Source: Runella sp. MFBS21 (GTDB taxonomy: Bacteria > Bacteroidota > Bacteroidia > Cytophagales > Spirosomataceae). Taken from it: DNA of 64,000 nt. The first letter of the stretch is position 1. Every line of letters begins with the position of its first letter. Both the position numbers and the translations under genes were made by a program. The stretch lies in the NCBI RefSeq assembly GCF_029433105.1, contig NZ_JARNTW010000027.1, positions 19,206 through 83,205 of the forward strand, written 5' to 3'. Below the pieces are notes generated by a model, which ran no database searches, had not been told where the DNA came from, and saw only the letters and a program-made list of their open reading frames with translations. Positions 1 to 9,951 of the stretch are shown piece by piece.

Positions 1-330
1 TACAGGAATAGGCTGAGGGTTGCCATCTTGGTGCATATTGAGCTGCATGCCTACTTCAAATGGAATATCAGCAGGCATTTCGTTGCGGTTAAAAGGAATA
101 ACCAATTCTTCTTGAGAAGGACCATATGCCTCATCAACCGGAATATGTACCGTCTTCTTCTCTCCTATCGCCATTCCTTGAATACCGTTGTCAAATCCCG
201 GAATCACCATTCCTGAACCCAACTGAAACTCTAGGGGTTGACGTCCTTCTGATGAATCAAAGACCGTTCCGTCGGTCAATGTTCCTTTGTAGTGTACCTG
301 AACGGTATTACCTGATTTTGCTACGCTCAT
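1..330 (-). CDS. SlyD-like FKBP peptidyl-prolyl isomerase (5' part only)
   Basis: The gene runs off the left edge; only the first 110 codons are present. The protein begins MSVAKSGNTVQVHYKG and has the FKBP signature segments GTVFDSS, LEFQLGSG, VIPGFDNGIQGM and GEKKTVHIP. AYGPSQEELV and DIPFEVGMQLNM then follow, as in SlyD-type enzymes where an insert-in-flap domain interrupts the FKBP fold. The family catalyses cis-trans isomerisation of peptidyl-proline bonds and acts as a folding chaperone. There is no signal peptide, so it should be cytoplasmic. It lies downstream of proS on the same strand with a 161-nt gap. Family assignment is firm; whether a His-rich metal-binding tail exists cannot be seen. 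Confidence 0.88.
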   Translation of the reverse strand, partial: MSVAKSGNTVQVHYKGTLTDGTVFDSSEGRQPLEFQLGSGMVIPGFDNGIQGMAIGEKKTVHIPVDEAYGPSQEELVIPFNRNEMPADIPFEVGMQLNMHQDGNPQPIPV

Positions 331-491
331 TTTTTATTGTTATTGGATGATTGATTGTATTGATTTTTGGGCTTTTAAGTTGTCTTTGCTGAATCAATCT
401 ATCAACATCCAATCAACCTAAAACTTTTAATTCTTATTTTTTTGCTCAATAGCCTTGTTTGGTATTACAAATTATGACTACTTGACATTAA

Positions 492-1970
492 TTAATACGC
501 TCTTGCAAAAAGGACTCGCTGACTTGAGGGCTTGCCGGTCAAAATACATTTTCCTTCTTCGTGTGGTGCATCAAATGGAATACAGCGAATGGTGGCTTTT
601 GTTTCTTCTTTGATTTTTTCTTCTGTTTCGGAGGTGCCATCCCAATGCGCTAAGATAAAGCCACCTTTTGCGTCCAGCATTCTTTTAAACTCCTCATAGT
701 CATCCACTTTATAAGTATTTGACTCACGAAACGCAAGAGCTCTTTTGTAGATATTTTGTTGAATTTCAGTAAGTAATTCTTCTATATATGCTACAATTCC
801 TTCCAATGCTACTGTATTTTTTTCTTTGGTATCACGGCGAGCCACTTCCACAGTGCCGTTTTCGAGGTCTCGTGCTCCCATTGCTAAACGCACAGGCACA
901 CCTCGTAGTTCATATTCGGCAAACTTCCACCCAGGTTTGTTGGCATCCGAATCGTCAAATTTGACACTTATCCCTTTTTTACGAAGCTCGCTCATTATCT
1001 CTTTCACTTTGTCAGAGATTTGGGCTAATTGCTCGTCGCTACGATATATGGGTACAATCACCACCTGAATAGGCGCTAACTTAGGCGGCAATATCAAGCC
1101 CGCATCATCAGAATGAGCCATCACCAATGCACCCATTAGACGGGTACTTACCCCCCAAGAAGTTCCCCATACATACTCAAGCACCCCCGCTTTACTTTGG
1201 AATTTCACATCAAAAGCTTTGGCAAAATTTTGCCCCAAAAAGTGCGACGTACCTGCTTGTAAAGCTTTTCCGTCTTGCATCATTGCCTCGATACAGAGGG
1301 TTTCTTCTGCTCCTGCAAAACGCTCATTGGGAGTTTTATAACCCTTAATCACGGGTACCCCCATCCACTCTTCGGCAAAGCGAGCATATACTTCCAACAT
1401 TTGGCGAGTTTCGGCCATTGCTTCATCGGACGTAGCATGCGCCGTATGACCTTCCTGCCACAAAAACTCCGCCGTACGAAGAAACAAGCGAGTACGCATT
1501 TCCCAACGCACCACGTTGGCCCATTGATTGATTAAAATAGGCAGATTCCGATACGATTGAATCCAGTTTTTGTAAGTATTCCAAATTACGGCTTCGCTTG
1601 TAGGACGCACGATGAGTTCCTCTTCCAATTTTGAATCAGGGTCGGCGATGAGCTTACCCGGTTTGTTGGGATCAGCCTTGAGACGATAATGAGTTACGAC
1701 GGCGCATTCTTTGGCAAAGCCTTCGGCATTTTTTTCTTCGGCTTCAAATAAGCTTTTCGGCACAAACAACGGGAAGTAAGCATTGGTATGCCCTGTTTCT
1801 TTGAACATATCATCGAGGGCTCGTTGCATTTTTTCCCAAATAGAATACCCATAAGGCTTGATGACCATACACCCTCTTACGGCAGAGTTTTCTGCTAAAT
1901 CAGCTCTTTTTACAATTTCATTGTACCATTCTGAATAATTCTCACTACGGCTCGGAATCGCGTTTGCCAT
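492..1970 (-). CDS. proS: Prolyl-tRNA synthetase, type 3
   Basis: A 492-residue class II aminoacyl-tRNA synthetase that charges tRNA-Pro. The N-terminus ([21 protein letters not shown], written here only as a landmark at residues 7-27) and the segments [50 protein letters not shown] and [13 protein letters not shown] are those of the archaeal/eukaryotic-like type 3 ProRS. That form lacks the large editing insertion of bacterial type 1 enzymes and is normal in Bacteroidota. An anticodon-binding domain occupies roughly residues 300-400 and the ProRS-specific C-terminal domain follows, ending in aromatic Tyr. Length fits the family. It is a chromosomal housekeeping gene and anchors this end of the window as core genome. 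Confidence 0.97.
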   Translation of the reverse strand: MANAIPSRSENYSEWYNEIVKRADLAENSAVRGCMVIKPYGYSIWEKMQRALDDMFKETGHTNAYFPLFVPKSLFEAEEKNAEGFAKECAVVTHYRLKADPNKPGKLIADPDSKLEEELIVRPTSEAVIWNTYKNWIQSYRNLPILINQWANVVRWEMRTRLFLRTAEFLWQEGHTAHATSDEAMAETRQMLEVYARFAEEWMGVPVIKGYKTPNERFAGAEETLCIEAMMQDGKALQAGTSHFLGQNFAKAFDVKFQSKAGVLEYVWGTSWGVSTRLMGALVMAHSDDAGLILPPKLAPIQVVIVPIYRSDEQLAQISDKVKEIMSELRKKGISVKFDDSDANKPGWKFAEYELRGVPVRLAMGARDLENGTVEVARRDTKEKNTVALEGIVAYIEELLTEIQQNIYKRALAFRESNTYKVDDYEEFKRMLDAKGGFILAHWDGTSETEEKIKEETKATIRCIPFDAPHEEGKCILTGKPSSQRVLFARAY

Positions 1971-2384
1971 TACTTTACTTTTTAGGGTTTATCCTTTAAA
2001 ATTATGTGTTTGATTTTCGAAATTTTGCTCGTTTTCTTGTCTCTCAGGCACTTTATAAAGATTAGAATTTCATTAGAAATTTGGCGGCCTTTCATTGCAT
2101 TGAAAATCAAAAACTTAAACGTCTATTTTACACTTTTTCAAACATCTTACTCAAAATCAGCTGATTGTATGATTAAGTGTAGGTATGACATTCTTAATTC
2201 TTTGATTTTCAGGGATTTTAAAGACAAAAATGACCCTGATTTTTCCAAAAAAACTCTTGCAAAGATACTTTTTTATCCTAAATTTGTGACAAAACTGAAT
2301 CAATATCAGCTAAAATAGCGTTTATAGTATAGTTACACACCTTTTTCCTTTTATAACTGACAGACTTAAAATATCTAAATAACC
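1971..2384. other. Intergenic region, AT-rich, no supported gene
   Basis: This 414-nt gap separates divergent proS and the lipoprotein gene and must hold both promoters. A 104-codon plus-strand frame (2004-2318) crosses it, but its product is rich in Phe, Lys, Ile and Leu with no motif, no visible ribosome-binding site and no conserved feature, as expected from AT-rich spacer. I could not place a convincing TAnnTTTG element or operator. Confidence 0.5.
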
Positions 2385-3722
2385 ATGAAAACCTTCCGTT
2401 CACTTACTCTTTTATCGGCAATAGGCTTGGTGGGGTTGTGGGGCTGTAGCTCAAAACAGTACGCCACACGAGACGATGCTGAGTATGACGACCTCTACGG
2501 CAACTCTTCTAGTGTAGCTGTAGCAGCGGCTGGCCGTTCGGATGAAGAAAAACTGGATTATCGTAATCTTAATCCTGACTATCGTTCGGGCAGACAACTT
2601 CCCAACACCAATAACAACAATATAAACGAGAACGACTACTATGACGAGTCTTATCTAAGCTCACGTGGTATTGCTCGTAATATCGGCCCCGATGCTGGTT
2701 ACAGTGCAGGCTTTTCTGAGGGTTATCGTGCTGGGCGCGATGCTGCTTGGGATCTCAACTGGGGCGGCTTCTGGAATAACCCCTATCGCTACGGTGGATT
2801 AGGCTGGAATAGTTGGAACTCCAACACTTCTTTCATGATGGGCTTCAATTATGGCATGAGTACCTATTTTGGAAATCGTTATGGATTTGGAATGTATAAC
2901 CCTTGGAACAGCTGGAATTCTTGGGGATGGAACAATCCTTGGAACAGCTGGGGATGGGGGTCTATGGGTTCTATGTATGCTTGGAATGATCCCTTCTTTT
3001 CGCCTTGGGGATATTCAAGCTTCGGATGGGGCTACCCTTACTCGAGCTGGGGCTATGGCGGATTTGACAGATGGGGCTATGGTAATGGATTTTATGGCAA
3101 CGGCTTCTATGGTGGTGGCTTCGGCAACCCTTGGTACAATGGCCCTTCTAATAACATTCAAATCGTAGATGGTCGGCGTCGTACTGGTACCGATTACTAC
3201 AATCGGGTGGGTCGTTCGAGCAATTCATACAACAGTAATTCCAATAACAGTGCTCGCTATACAGAACCACGTCGTCAAGGATATGACCCCACTGACCGTA
3301 GTGGCAATAGTACTAGTACTTCAAGTAGTGATGCTTATTACTCACGCCCAAGAGGTGGAGCCAATCGTAGCTATGATAGCTATTCCGGCAATTCGGGTGG
3401 TAGAAGTAGCTATAGCAATAGCCAACAAAGCAGCGGTTATTCGTCAGGAACTCGCGGAGGTGCTACTCGTAGCTATGGGGAATCAAGCGGGTCTTACAAT
3501 TCGCAACGCTCAAGTAGCAACAACAGCTGGAACTCCAACTCATCGCAAGGAAGCAGCCGTAGAAGCAGCTGGGATAGTGGTAGCAGCAACAACAATAGCT
3601 GGAACAACAACAGCAGTAGCGGGCGTAGTAGCTGGAGTGGTAGCAGCAGTAGTGGTGGCGGCAGCAGCAGCGGTGGCTCAAGCTCAGGAAGCAGTGGCTC
3701 GTCGCGTGGTCCTCGTAACTAA
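2385..3722 (+). CDS. Lipoprotein with Trp/Asn/Gly- and Ser-rich low-complexity body
   Basis: A 445-residue protein of unknown function. The signal peptide MKTFRSLTLLSAIGLVGLW ends in a lipobox (LWGC, Cys21), so an outer-membrane lipoprotein is likely. Residues 22-130 are acidic and moderately ordered. Residues about 120-255 are extraordinarily rich in Trp, Asn, Gly, Tyr and Ser, with near-repeats such as NPWNSWGW and NSWNSW. Residues 260-445 are an Arg/Ser/Asn/Gly tail ending in long Ser/Gly runs. The codon bias of such a sequence also leaves long open frames in other phases, which are shadows. A strong terminator follows at 3784, so the gene is a single unit. A surface or matrix-type role is only a guess. 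The gene is surely coding; the function is not known. Confidence 0.85.
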   Translation: MKTFRSLTLLSAIGLVGLWGCSSKQYATRDDAEYDDLYGNSSSVAVAAAGRSDEEKLDYRNLNPDYRSGRQLPNTNNNNINENDYYDESYLSSRGIARNIGPDAGYSAGFSEGYRAGRDAAWDLNWGGFWNNPYRYGGLGWNSWNSNTSFMMGFNYGMSTYFGNRYGFGMYNPWNSWNSWGWNNPWNSWGWGSMGSMYAWNDPFFSPWGYSSFGWGYPYSSWGYGGFDRWGYGNGFYGNGFYGGGFGNPWYNGPSNNIQIVDGRRRTGTDYYNRVGRSSNSYNSNSNNSARYTEPRRQGYDPTDRSGNSTSTSSSDAYYSRPRGGANRSYDSYSGNSGGRSSYSNSQQSSGYSSGTRGGATRSYGESSGSYNSQRSSSNNSWNSNSSQGSSRRSSWDSGSSNNNSWNNNSSSGRSSWSGSSSSGGGSSSGGSSSGSSGSSRGPRN

Positions 3723-3783
3723 TATCATAAGCGACTACTCTGTGAATCAAACAGAAAAATGACCAATAGTATGTTAAATAGAG

Positions 3784-3816
3784 AACCTCGCTGTTATGGA
3801 ATAGCGAGGTTTTTTA
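3784..3816 (+). terminator. Intrinsic terminator after the low-complexity lipoprotein gene
   Basis: A 9-bp perfect stem (AACCTCGCT / AGCGAGGTT) with a 10-nt loop is followed directly by a T run on the plus strand. It lies 62 nt past the stop codon of the lipoprotein gene. Confidence 0.85.
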
Positions 3817-3878
3817 TTCGTCCATAAATGTAAATTTGACAATCAATTAGACGCTTCATAATCATTCACAAATCTGCC

Positions 3879-5456
3879 ATGAGAACACAAAATCACCTTT
3901 TATTAGTCGCTGCCTTAGGAATATTTACGGGGCAAGCATACGCCCAAAGTCGATTATATTCCAATACCGCCCTTCAGTTTTCGGACATTACTCAGAGTGG
4001 AAGTGCACGCTTTCAAGGAGTAGGCGGCAACCACGCTTCTCTTGGAGGAGATGCTAGCAATATAGCCGGCAACCCCGCAGGATTAGGTTTTTTTAATAAG
4101 TCCGAAATTAGCCTTAGTCCCACCTTATATAGTATTTCTAATAAGTCGTCTTACATTGGTAGTAGCAATACAGACCAAAAGCTCAATCCCAATCTTTCAC
4201 AGTTTTCGCTGATTTTGGCCGGAAACCCGCAAAGTTACAATCGTGAATGGCGGCGTACGTCTTTTGGTATTAACTACTCACGGCAAGTAAACCTCAACAA
4301 TATGGTTACTTACGGCGGCACCAACAACCGTAGTAGTATGATTGATGACATTGTAGAGGTGGCTGGCACCACTCCCGTCAATACCTTAGAAAATGACTAC
4401 AACAATGGAAGCCCGTATTCGATTGAGTCTGCGTTTTATAATTTATATCTGATAGATGCTCTTTCCTCCAATGGCCCCTATCGTAGGCCTATTCCGCTTT
4501 CAAGATCTTCGTTTCAACAGACAGGCAACCTTGAAACTTCGGGAGCCTCTTCTCAGTGGACATTTGCGTACGCTGGCAATTACGCCGACAAACTTTATCT
4601 AGGAATTTCTGGTGGTTTTTCACGCCATAGCTACATACGTCGGCACAATTACCAAGAGCAATTCGTCAACAGTGGCCCATTCCGTAGTCTTGATTATCGA
4701 GAGGATATCAATATCAATGGTAGTGGGATTTTCCTGTCGGCGGGAGTTATTTATCGCGCCAACCCTTTCCTCCAACTTGGGGCATCGATTCATAGCCCCA
4801 CTTGGAGCAGTATGCGTATGACTTATGAGGAAGAATTAGGGGTAAATGTGACCAACAACAGCGTACCAGTGTATGATTCCAACGGAAACCCTGTTACTAA
4901 TTCACAAGGTCAGCAAGCCTATGATCAGCTTCCTACTTCGCGAGTCAATATTCTCCCATTTGATTTTGAATACAGCATGCGCACCCCACTCAGAGCCGAT
5001 GGAGGAGCTACTTTTTTCTTTGGTAAAAAAGGCTTCTTAACCGCAAGTGCCGAATATGTAGGCTATAAAGGAATGAGCGTTAGGACTGGCGACGATAATC
5101 AGTTTAAAACCAATAATCGCCGCTTAATCCAATCTTCTTTCAACAATGTAGTCAATTTACGCGTAGGTGGAGAAGCCCGTATCGATTTTTTTAGAGTACG
5201 AGCTGGGGTAGCTTTTTTACCTAATCCCTATAGTCAGAATTATAACGTAGAAGGGAAATTGGATCGCTCAAAATTCCAATTTTCGGGAGGGGCAGGCTAT
5301 CGTAACGACCGTTTTTATATAGACTTAGCGGGTACTTATCTCCAAACCAAAGATGCATTTGTACCTTACCAACTCAATGACCCTAGTAATTACTTTTCGG
5401 CCAAGTTGAATGTGAGCCAAGTAAATGTAACTGGAACAGTAGGATTATTTTTCTAA
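3879..5456 (+). CDS. FadL/OmpP1-like outer-membrane beta-barrel protein
   Basis: A 525-residue protein with a classical signal peptide (cleavage after AYAQ, about residue 23) and a C-terminal Phe (TVGLFF), as expected for a barrel inserted by BAM. The early segment FSDITQSGSARFQGVGGNHA, then SLGGDASNIAGNPAGLGFF, is the hallmark of the Bacteroidota OmpP1/FadL/TodX-like family: a small-residue N-terminal plug and the NPAGL motif. Alternating hydrophobic strands with aromatic girdles fill the rest. The family transports hydrophobic molecules across the outer membrane; the substrate cannot be predicted. It is monocistronic, bounded by terminators at 3784 and 5467. Confidence 0.85.
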   Translation: MRTQNHLLLVAALGIFTGQAYAQSRLYSNTALQFSDITQSGSARFQGVGGNHASLGGDASNIAGNPAGLGFFNKSEISLSPTLYSISNKSSYIGSSNTDQKLNPNLSQFSLILAGNPQSYNREWRRTSFGINYSRQVNLNNMVTYGGTNNRSSMIDDIVEVAGTTPVNTLENDYNNGSPYSIESAFYNLYLIDALSSNGPYRRPIPLSRSSFQQTGNLETSGASSQWTFAYAGNYADKLYLGISGGFSRHSYIRRHNYQEQFVNSGPFRSLDYREDININGSGIFLSAGVIYRANPFLQLGASIHSPTWSSMRMTYEEELGVNVTNNSVPVYDSNGNPVTNSQGQQAYDQLPTSRVNILPFDFEYSMRTPLRADGGATFFFGKKGFLTASAEYVGYKGMSVRTGDDNQFKTNNRRLIQSSFNNVVNLRVGGEARIDFFRVRAGVAFLPNPYSQNYNVEGKLDRSKFQFSGGAGYRNDRFYIDLAGTYLQTKDAFVPYQLNDPSNYFSAKLNVSQVNVTGTVGLFF

Positions 5457-5466
5457 TATAATTTTA

Positions 5467-5518
5467 TTTCTAAACAAGAAAACCACGGCGATTGTACCGT
5501 GGTTTTCTTGTTTAGAAA
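5467..5518. terminator. Bidirectional intrinsic terminator, 22-bp perfect stem
   Basis: Arms at 5467-5488 and 5497-5518 are exactly complementary over 22 bp, with an 8-nt loop. The arms begin TTTCTAAACAAG and carry A/T runs at both ends, so the hairpin can serve both the plus-strand barrel gene (stop 5456) and the minus-strand DUF4198-like gene (stop at 5523). Confidence 0.9.
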
Positions 5519-5522
5519 GTCA

Positions 5523-6251
5523 CTATTCAACGACCAGCGTCATATCACACCGATGCCTTACTGACTCATAATCTTTTCCTTTGAAAGTCCCGGGGGTTTT
5601 GTCAATCCATTCGAGTTCTACTAAATAGAGTCCTTTTGCAGCAGGAATAAAGGCTACCTTTCCTTTCTCATTGGTAATTCTATTTTTTTCCCAGCCATCA
5701 GGATTAATGACCTTAAGCTGCATTTTTGAAAACGCTTGCTTATCCTTGTACACTTCCAACAAAATCTGATTGCCTAGTTTTTGGGCAGTTATATCCAAAT
5801 AATTTTGCGGAACCAGCGGCGTTTTAGAAGGATTTCCTACCACATAAGTAGTCCGTAAATACTGTACAGGACGCGTTATACCCAAATTGTGTTTCGTCCA
5901 ATCTTGTACTTCGCGCGTTTCGTTGATACCCAAAATCTGATAAATACCTTCTATTTTAGGAACAAAGCTTCCTTGCCAATGCGTATCAGTCTGTTGCATC
6001 TGCACTTCCGTTTTGGTACCCTGAGCATCAATTACCGAAATCTTGATTTCAGACATTTTATCCAAGCGAGCACCTTTTTCTCTTACATGTTCGCTGTATT
6101 CACCATAAAACAGTTGAATTTGGGCGAGTTCACCTACTTTTCCAGAACCCTTCACCTCTAGCCAATATCCATGCGCCCAAGTCAGTGTAGGAAGTGAGAC
6201 CACTAATCCTATTATATATATTATAGACAGAGGGTTAATCCATTTTTTCAT
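5523..6251 (-). CDS. DUF4198-like periplasmic protein of an iron/metal uptake locus
   Basis: A 242-residue secreted protein starting at MKKWINPL. The longer frame to 6302 would overlap the upstream gene, whereas the 6251 start leaves a normal 10-nt spacer after that gene's stop. The signal peptide ends near LTWAHGYWLEVKG; a His immediately after cleavage followed by two Ig-like beta-sandwich halves is typical of DUF4198/NikM-like proteins. These accompany metal and TonB transport systems, and the N-terminal His-Gly may bind metal. It is the last gene of the operon receptor - DUF4374 lipoprotein - DUF4198. Its function in siderophore or metal handling is inferred from context only. Confidence 0.72.
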   Translation of the reverse strand: MKKWINPLSIIYIIGLVVSLPTLTWAHGYWLEVKGSGKVGELAQIQLFYGEYSEHVREKGARLDKMSEIKISVIDAQGTKTEVQMQQTDTHWQGSFVPKIEGIYQILGINETREVQDWTKHNLGITRPVQYLRTTYVVGNPSKTPLVPQNYLDITAQKLGNQILLEVYKDKQAFSKMQLKVINPDGWEKNRITNEKGKVAFIPAAKGLYLVELEWIDKTPGTFKGKDYESVRHRCDMTLVVE

Positions 6252-6261
6252 AACCGTATAT

Positions 6262-7572
6262 TTATTTACTAAGTTTAATAAAATCTGACACAATACCCCC
6301 ATTCGTAATGCTCACGGCTTTAGTGGCTTTGCCTGTAGAGGGTGTATATTCATAATAGCCCGTTGTCTTGTCATCCGGAGTATTGTATTGGAAATAAAAC
6401 TTACCATCGTATTTGTAAGCATTAGGATAGCCAAACCCTGCTGTAAGCGGAATATCAGTAATGGGAGTTACGGTTTTAGCGTTCAAATCAAGTTTTACCC
6501 AACGCTGATTAGGAGAATAAAAAATAGAATTTCTCAACTCCAAAAATTCTGCTTCGGTAATCTTTCCCTGCGCATATTTAGTTACCAATTCTAAAATACG
6601 AGCAGATTCAGACTGCGCAGAAATACAAGAATAAGCAATGCCATTAGCATCATAGATAGCACCAAGCATAAGCTGCACCAACAAGTTTTGTTGTCCAATC
6701 ACATCTACGGGATTAAAACTATACGAGGGATCGAAATCGGTACTATTGGCTGGAATTTTAAGAATCTGAGGACGTGAGTATTTTGCAGCACGAGGCCCCA
6801 TCTGCCCATCCAATCCATACGAGCCTTGGGTGAAAATATAGATATTTCCATTTTCATCTATCATTGGATGCTCATTTCCGCGTGTTATGGGATATGTAGC
6901 ATTTGGGAAAGAGATTGTTTTTTCCCACTGTTTGGTAGTCACATTGACCACTTCTACATACACGTCGGTAGCGTCATAATACTGAGAAGTCTTGGTATTG
7001 TCGGTCAACAAAGTCAAAAACAATCGATTATCCTGAGGACGATAAATGATCGTGCTGTAATAATTACGTTCATTGGCCGCGAATTTTTTGCCTTTTGACA
7101 TATCAATATCCCCTAAATTTTCCATCGTCGTCGGATTGAAGAGGACCACCTTTCCATCGCTTCCCCATATGGTGTAGATACCTAAATTATCATTAATAAT
7201 TTGGACATTGTTGAGCCAATCTAACAATGGGATACTGGCAACTTCAGTCAACTTGCCATCCTTACCTACGGCTATTTTGGTGAGCGTTTTTTCGCCTTTA
7301 AGATTACTACCAAACATGAAGTTTTTCCACGTCGTTCGAGTATAGAAATAATTATAGGTAGATTTTGTCGTCATATCGACCACAGTATTTGCTGGTAATG
7401 TCTCAAAAAAACCAGCATAGTAAGTATAGCCGCCCGTTGATTCATTGACTGAAGCTACTACGTAGCCACTTTCTTTATAAAGTGATTCTTCGTCTTTGTC
7501 AATGTCTTTTTTATCACAAGAAGCCAATAACATTGATACTGCCGTCAAACTAAAAAGTATGTTTTTTTTCAT
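6262..7572 (-). CDS. DUF4374 surface lipoprotein, XusB-like
   Basis: A 436-residue lipoprotein: signal peptide MKKNILFSLTAVSMLLA with lipobox LASC (Cys19), followed by an acidic DKKDIDKDEE stretch resembling surface-export signals of Bacteroidota lipoproteins. The rest reads as a beta-propeller with repeated strands of the type GNIYIFTQGSYGLDG and FYFQYNT, matching the DUF4374 family. From general knowledge, Bacteroides XusB belongs to this family and captures iron-loaded xenosiderophores at the cell surface for the TonB receptor XusA. Here too it is directly coupled to a TonB receptor (2 nt between the receptor stop and this start) and lies opposite a PepSY gene, the XusC-like component. Family call good; ligand unknown. 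Confidence 0.8.
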   Translation of the reverse strand: MKKNILFSLTAVSMLLASCDKKDIDKDEESLYKESGYVVASVNESTGGYTYYAGFFETLPANTVVDMTTKSTYNYFYTRTTWKNFMFGSNLKGEKTLTKIAVGKDGKLTEVASIPLLDWLNNVQIINDNLGIYTIWGSDGKVVLFNPTTMENLGDIDMSKGKKFAANERNYYSTIIYRPQDNRLFLTLLTDNTKTSQYYDATDVYVEVVNVTTKQWEKTISFPNATYPITRGNEHPMIDENGNIYIFTQGSYGLDGQMGPRAAKYSRPQILKIPANSTDFDPSYSFNPVDVIGQQNLLVQLMLGAIYDANGIAYSCISAQSESARILELVTKYAQGKITEAEFLELRNSIFYSPNQRWVKLDLNAKTVTPITDIPLTAGFGYPNAYKYDGKFYFQYNTPDDKTTGYYEYTPSTGKATKAVSITNGGIVSDFIKLSK

Positions 7573-7574
7573 TG

Positions 7575-9893
7575 CTAGAATTTATTGATTTCAAAAATTA
7601 GTTTCAGATTGTAATTGATACCTGCTCTTGGCACCAGAAAATTGTCAAACAATTGGGCATTCAAGACATTGTTTACATTAAAAGCAGCGGTAAGAGATTG
7701 CTTGGCCAATTTGTAAGAAGCACCCACATCTACCCTATGCTGAGTAGGAACAAACGAATCAGGAGAATTTTGATAAGTATCGTCCTGTCCAATTAAAATA
7801 TGATTGAAGGGGGCTACATATTGATAAAAAACATAAGCCCTAAAGCGGTCAGCATTCCGAAAAAGGCTTGATTTTTGCCACTCAAGCTCTGTATTTCCAA
7901 AAAAAGTAGGGTTGTTAGGAAAGGTAGTCCCCTCTAAAAACGCATTGCGGGGATCCTTCAGGCTTGAAAACCGTTTGCGAAGTGCCGTAAGATTGCTTTT
8001 CCAAGTCCATGCTTTTTTATAATTCAAAATCAAATCGCCTTCTACCCCAAGCGTATTTACTTGATCAGCATTATCATAACGTTTCGTGATACTACTGCCT
8101 AAGAAAATAATATCATACTGCTCGCGCCAAAAACCATTGATATTGGTATGTAATCTGAGGTCGTCAGATAGATGGGCATTGTTATAGCTCATTCCCAAAT
8201 TTAGATTATCGCTACTTTCAGGCCGCAACTCGGTATTTCGAACAATATCGGCACCATTTCCCACAAATTGCTGGAATAATGGTATCAAAAAACCCCGCTC
8301 ATAGGATGTTCTTACAAAAAGATTGTCGGAGAAATTATACTTTACGCCCACGTTCCAACTCGAAAAATTATCCTGTTTTTTTACCAATAAAAAAGTATTG
8401 TTTTCTGCACCATTTACCACATAATCAAATCTTTTGAGCGCACCCGAAAACGTTATATTCCGCCCTAGGATAGCCTCATATTGTAAGCCTGCGATATTTT
8501 TGGTCATGTATTGTGGAATCTCCAAATAATCTCGCTCGTTTTCTTCAAGTAGATAATTTTTGCCCGTGAGACGCTGGCTGGCATATAGATTAGAAAAAAG
8601 GATTTTGTGTTTGGACGTCAATGCATACGTAAGCGTGGTACGATTTATCCAGTTGTCATAATTAGTAGTATTATATGACTTACTAACGTACTCTCCTGGG
8701 ATAGATCTCCCAACTATTTTTCCACTCCAACTATACTCATTGGCAGTAGTATCTACATAATCAAGGGTCTGATAACTATAACTTGCGATATTGCTAAGCT
8801 GTAATCGCTCCTTCAAAAAAGACTTATTGTATTTAAGAGAAGCAGAATAATTTTCTGCGGTATATTTGGCTTCTCCGATAGCGGTCGTCGTAATTCGAGC
8901 TCCATTTTGTAGTTCTTTAAAACCCGTAGAATAGTTGGCTGTGAAGCGAACCTCATCAGCCCATTTTTTACTATGCACCCCAAAACTCAATCCTCCAAAC
9001 CACATGCCGTACGCATCATGAAACCGCCGTACTGTTTCGACACGATTTTTTTCAAATACCAATGCCTTCATCGTATAGCTATTGTCTGAATAGTTATAGC
9101 TTGCATTGGCATTGACAAAAAAGTTGTTTTTATTGGCTAACCCGACTTCTACATCAGCCAAATGAGTATTAAACGATCCTACACTATACGACGCTCTTAG
9201 GTGAGAATGTGCCTTCTGTTCGGTAATGATGTTGATAGCACCTCCCATCGCATCGGTACCCACATCCACCGGTAACACGCCTTTAAAAACATCCACCCGT
9301 TTGATATTGCTAAGGGGCAGGGTGGATATATCAAAATTGGGATACAAAAATTCCATAGGCAAGCCATCGATGTATACTCTTACGGCATTGCCTCTCATGC
9401 CATTGATCGAGATGTCAGACTTTTCGCCCAAGCTGCTAGAGCGCCTTATTCTCACTCCTGAGATTCGATCTGCAACGTCTGTCAAGAGACTATTTTGAGT
9501 AATTACCTCCTTTATATCAATACTTTTAACAGAAATGGCTTTTTGCTGTTGGAGGTTGGATTGTTTTTCAGCAGCTACCACCACTTCACTTAATTCATGG
9601 ATAGCCTCTACCAATTTGACGTTTTCGGTAATGCTCGGCTGCTTAATGGAAATCGTTTTAGTTTGGCTTTGGAATCCAACAAAACTAAACTCAACTTCAT
9701 ATTCCCCATACGGAATATCTTTCATTTGATAATTTCCCTGTTGATCCGAAGCAGTTGCAAATTTTGTATTTTTCAAAGTTACCGTCACAAAAGGCAATGC
9801 CTCAGCATGGCTACTTTGTATTACGCCTTTTAGGGTAGCACGTTGTGCTATCACTAATAAAGGACATATCCAAAACAATAAACAGTATTTCAT
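7575..9893 (-). CDS. TonB-dependent receptor, XusA-like siderophore/iron transporter
   Basis: A 772-residue outer-membrane receptor. After a signal peptide (cleavage near VIAQRA) comes a carboxypeptidase-regulatory-like Ig domain (residues about 18-105: VTLKNTKFATASDQQGNYQ, then EVEFSFVGFQSQ). The plug follows (about 110-225), with RISGVRIRRSSSLG, VYIDGLPMEF and VDVFKGVLPVDVGTDAMGGAI, and then a 22-strand-type barrel ending NLKLIFEINKF. This is the size and order of FecA/FhuA-class receptors. It is the first gene of a minus-strand operon with the DUF4374 and DUF4198 genes. It faces, across a candidate metal-responsive operator, small membrane genes and a PepSY protein, so ferric-siderophore import is the best inference. 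Confidence 0.88.
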   Translation of the reverse strand: MKYCLLFWICPLLVIAQRATLKGVIQSSHAEALPFVTVTLKNTKFATASDQQGNYQMKDIPYGEYEVEFSFVGFQSQTKTISIKQPSITENVKLVEAIHELSEVVVAAEKQSNLQQQKAISVKSIDIKEVITQNSLLTDVADRISGVRIRRSSSLGEKSDISINGMRGNAVRVYIDGLPMEFLYPNFDISTLPLSNIKRVDVFKGVLPVDVGTDAMGGAINIITEQKAHSHLRASYSVGSFNTHLADVEVGLANKNNFFVNANASYNYSDNSYTMKALVFEKNRVETVRRFHDAYGMWFGGLSFGVHSKKWADEVRFTANYSTGFKELQNGARITTTAIGEAKYTAENYSASLKYNKSFLKERLQLSNIASYSYQTLDYVDTTANEYSWSGKIVGRSIPGEYVSKSYNTTNYDNWINRTTLTYALTSKHKILFSNLYASQRLTGKNYLLEENERDYLEIPQYMTKNIAGLQYEAILGRNITFSGALKRFDYVVNGAENNTFLLVKKQDNFSSWNVGVKYNFSDNLFVRTSYERGFLIPLFQQFVGNGADIVRNTELRPESSDNLNLGMSYNNAHLSDDLRLHTNINGFWREQYDIIFLGSSITKRYDNADQVNTLGVEGDLILNYKKAWTWKSNLTALRKRFSSLKDPRNAFLEGTTFPNNPTFFGNTELEWQKSSLFRNADRFRAYVFYQYVAPFNHILIGQDDTYQNSPDSFVPTQHRVDVGASYKLAKQSLTAAFNVNNVLNAQLFDNFLVPRAGINYNLKLIFEINKF

Positions 9894-9951
9894 ATAGAAG
9901 GCATTTTGTGCTGCAATGGCATCTTTTTTGATTTTGCGTCAAAATTATTTA

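Noticed and set aside
2004..2318. 104-codon plus-strand frame between proS and the lipoprotein gene
   Set aside because: Composition is that of AT-rich spacer (Phe/Lys/Ile/Leu), no motif or ribosome-binding site, and it lies in a necessary double promoter region.
3169..3762. 197-codon frame overlapping the low-complexity lipoprotein
   Set aside because: It is a phase shadow caused by repetitive Ser/Asn/Gly codons; its product is an Ala/Val/Ile string with no signal or domain.
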